Shown here in pieces: positions 5,796-6,989 of a stretch of DNA of 6,989 nt. Position 1 is the stretch's first letter. Each line of letters opens with the position of its first letter. The notes beneath the pieces are model-generated. The model was not told the origin of the DNA, did no database searches, and saw only the letters and a list, made by a program, of their open reading frames with translations. The DNA lies in assembly GCA_028711875.1 (NCBI GenBank), contig JAQTRJ010000109.1, positions 1 to 6,989 of the forward strand. Direction: 5' to 3'. Made by a program: the position numbers and the translations under genes. This DNA is from a bacterium (GTDB taxonomy: Bacteria; Electryoneota; RPQS01).

Positions 5796-6716
5796 TTTTT
5801 CCTTTCGATACACCGCCCGTTCCGCCCGCGCTCCATCCGCCCTGAGCCGCGCGACCTCTCCGCCGCCGAACAGCGTCATCAACCGCGCCCCCGCTTCGCG
5901 CAGCCACAGCCCCGCGATCATCCACCGCCGGAGCTGCCGCACTCCGCGTGTCCCGTGATGTTTTCGGAAATATTTCAGAGCCGAACGCGCGTTATGCTCG
6001 CGAGACATGAGATAGTGGCGGCTCATGGTCGTCGCTCGATAGTGCCGAATCTCCGCCGATTGCACCACATGAATCTCGTACCCGGCCGCCTTCACTCTCC
6101 GGCACCAGTCCACTTCTTCGAAAAAAATAAAAAATTGCGGATCGAGATCGCCGATCTGATCGCGCACGCTCCCCCGAATCATCAACGCGCTGCCTTCGAT
6201 CTGATCCACCTCATCGAGCACAGTCAGCTCGCGCTCCCCGTAAAAATATCCCGCGAACAGCCGCGAGCGCGGAAAGTGATAGGCCAGCCGCGTGCATTCG
6301 CAAAACACGTCGAACGGTCGCGGAAAGCGGCGCGCCGCCGCATAGGGTTTGCCGTTTCCATCCACCATCCGCGGCCCGACGATTCCCCACGGCGGATGTT
6401 CATCCAAAGCCCACACCAATTTCGGGAGCGCCCCCGGCATGACTTCCGTATCGGGATTCAACAGCATATAATGTCGCGCTGATGCCTGCGCCAGCCCGAA
6501 GTTGCACCCGCCCGCGAAACCGAGGTTCGTTTCCGAGCGCAGAAAGCGAAATCCCGGGTGTTCGGTCTCCAGCCGATTACTACTGCCGTCCGAAGAACCG
6601 TTGTCCACCACGATCACCTCGAACTCCAGTTCGTGGCGAACCTGTTCCAACGACCTCAAACAGCGCGGCAGAACGTCGCCGCTGTTGTGGCTGACGATAA
6701 TTACGGATAAATCCAT
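5784..6716 (-). CDS. GT2-family glycosyltransferase, rhamnosyltransferase-like (WbbL type)
   Basis: This 310-residue GT-A fold enzyme probably adds a sugar, often rhamnose in close relatives, to a surface-glycan intermediate at the inner membrane. Motifs are MDLSVIIVSHNSGD (1-14), VIVVDNGSSDGS (34-45) for nucleotide binding, NLGFAGGCNFGL (64-75), the DXD-equivalent LLNPDTEV (85-92), GSALMIRG (175-182) and FFIFFEEVDWCRRVKAAGYE (195-214), with the acidic EEVDW holding the expected catalytic region. The ATG at 6714-6716 is preferred because the family begins right at this first strand. A TTG at 6756-6758 would add 14 residues without clear family support. Neither has a clear Shine-Dalgarno. A long Arg/Ala-rich C-terminal tail follows residue 250 and ends KLKD inside the octamer repeat. 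It is the first gene of the visible GT2-GT4 pair. Family is certain; donor sugar is inferred. Confidence 0.87.
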   Translation of the reverse strand: MDLSVIIVSHNSGDVLPRCLRSLEQVRHELEFEVIVVDNGSSDGSSNRLETEHPGFRFLRSETNLGFAGGCNFGLAQASARHYMLLNPDTEVMPGALPKLVWALDEHPPWGIVGPRMVDGNGKPYAAARRFPRPFDVFCECTRLAYHFPRSRLFAGYFYGERELTVLDEVDQIEGSALMIRGSVRDQIGDLDPQFFIFFEEVDWCRRVKAAGYEIHVVQSAEIRHYRATTMSRHYLMSREHNARSALKYFRKHHGTRGVRQLRRWMIAGLWLREAGARLMTLFGGGEVARLRADGARAERAVYRKEKLKD

Positions 6717-6862
6717 CGCAGGGCGATTGCGGATGCCATGTGCTTCATTCCAATCCAAAGGTAGTGATTCTTCACCTTACCCACAAGCCTCGCGTCCGTG
6801 GCCGAGTTCTTGCACCTTGAGAAAGAAGGATTTCCACGCATTCCCAAACTCCTTTAGAACCT

Positions 6863-6989
6863 TTGAAATCGGCAACCGGGACCGCGCACACCTACGAAAT
6901 CCCCCGTTGTTTCGACCGCGAACTGCTCGGGGATTTCCGCGACGAGGCCGCCTTCCGGATCACCGAGGCCGAGCGCGCTGTGTCGCGGC
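6863..6989 (+). CDS. Start of an unidentified protein gene, partial at the right edge
   Basis: An open plus-strand frame runs from an in-frame TGA at 6818-6820 to the window end. From about 6881 onward its third codon positions are overwhelmingly G or C, as in the real genes here, and the peptide TYEIPRCFDRELLGDFRDEA looks like a normal soluble protein. The only usual start codon between the stop and this block is TTG at 6863-6865, followed by AAA. Two other genes in this window appear to start at TTG, so this is acceptable, although no Shine-Dalgarno precedes it. An AAGGA lies too far upstream, at 6826-6830. It is divergent from the GT2 gene with about 146 bases between. I do not recognise the family from 42 residues. 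The real start could differ. Confidence 0.5.
   Translation, partial: MKSATGTAHTYEIPRCFDRELLGDFRDEAAFRITEAERAVSR

Noticed and set aside
5765..5800. Octamer array considered as a CRISPR array or integron-like attachment site
   Set aside because: Units are only 8 bases without spacers, and no cas or integrase gene is present; a simple tandem/dispersed repeat describes it better.

Overview
The window is a GC-rich bacterial chromosome segment with long, cleanly coding genes and strong G/C preference at third codon positions. The best taxonomic clue is the secreted protein at 2321-4099. Its C-terminus is a YPNPFN...YNVLGQEV...GLY type domain of the kind used as a type IX secretion (Por) sorting signal, or its FlgD-like relative. 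This points to the FCB group (Bacteroidota/Ignavibacteria relatives or candidate phyla such as Zixibacteria, KSB1 or Latescibacteria). No finer placement is supported from sequence alone.

Layout. The left end (1-2044) is a menaquinone (vitamin K2) module. It holds the last 30 codons of a probable menC (o-succinylbenzoate synthase), then menE (o-succinylbenzoyl-CoA ligase) overlapping it by an ATGA junction. Facing menE is a hotdog-fold thioesterase that closely resembles the 1,4-dihydroxy-2-naphthoyl-CoA hydrolases of cyanobacteria. A perfect hairpin flanked by an A-run and a T-run lies between the convergent genes and should stop transcription from both sides. MenC, MenE and the hydrolase act before and after MenB in one pathway, so the neighbourhood supports each call.

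The middle (2045-4562) holds one secreted surface protein on the minus strand: signal peptide, NGTLQF-type beta domain, carboxypeptidase-regulatory-like domain, proprotein-convertase P-domain and sorting tail, with no protease domain. It starts at TTG behind a very good Shine-Dalgarno sequence and is followed by a strong terminator. Upstream of it is a 463-base stretch without a credible gene, carrying several hairpins and a strikingly G-poor, C-rich segment.

The right part (4563-6716) encodes two minus-strand glycosyltransferases, a GT2 rhamnosyltransferase-like enzyme followed by a GT4 enzyme. They are probably cotranscribed and belong to a polysaccharide or glycan assembly locus that continues outside the window. 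At the extreme right, a plus-strand reading frame with strong coding composition begins and runs off the end.

The most unusual non-coding signal is a short octamer-repeat element present twice (2197-2219 and 5773-5795) with a 23-base identical core in the same orientation. It places TGA stops in all three minus-strand frames, and one copy supplies the stop codon of the GT2 gene. I see no convincing wholly new multi-gene system here. The genes are recognisable families, and the repeat element is the item most worth following up.
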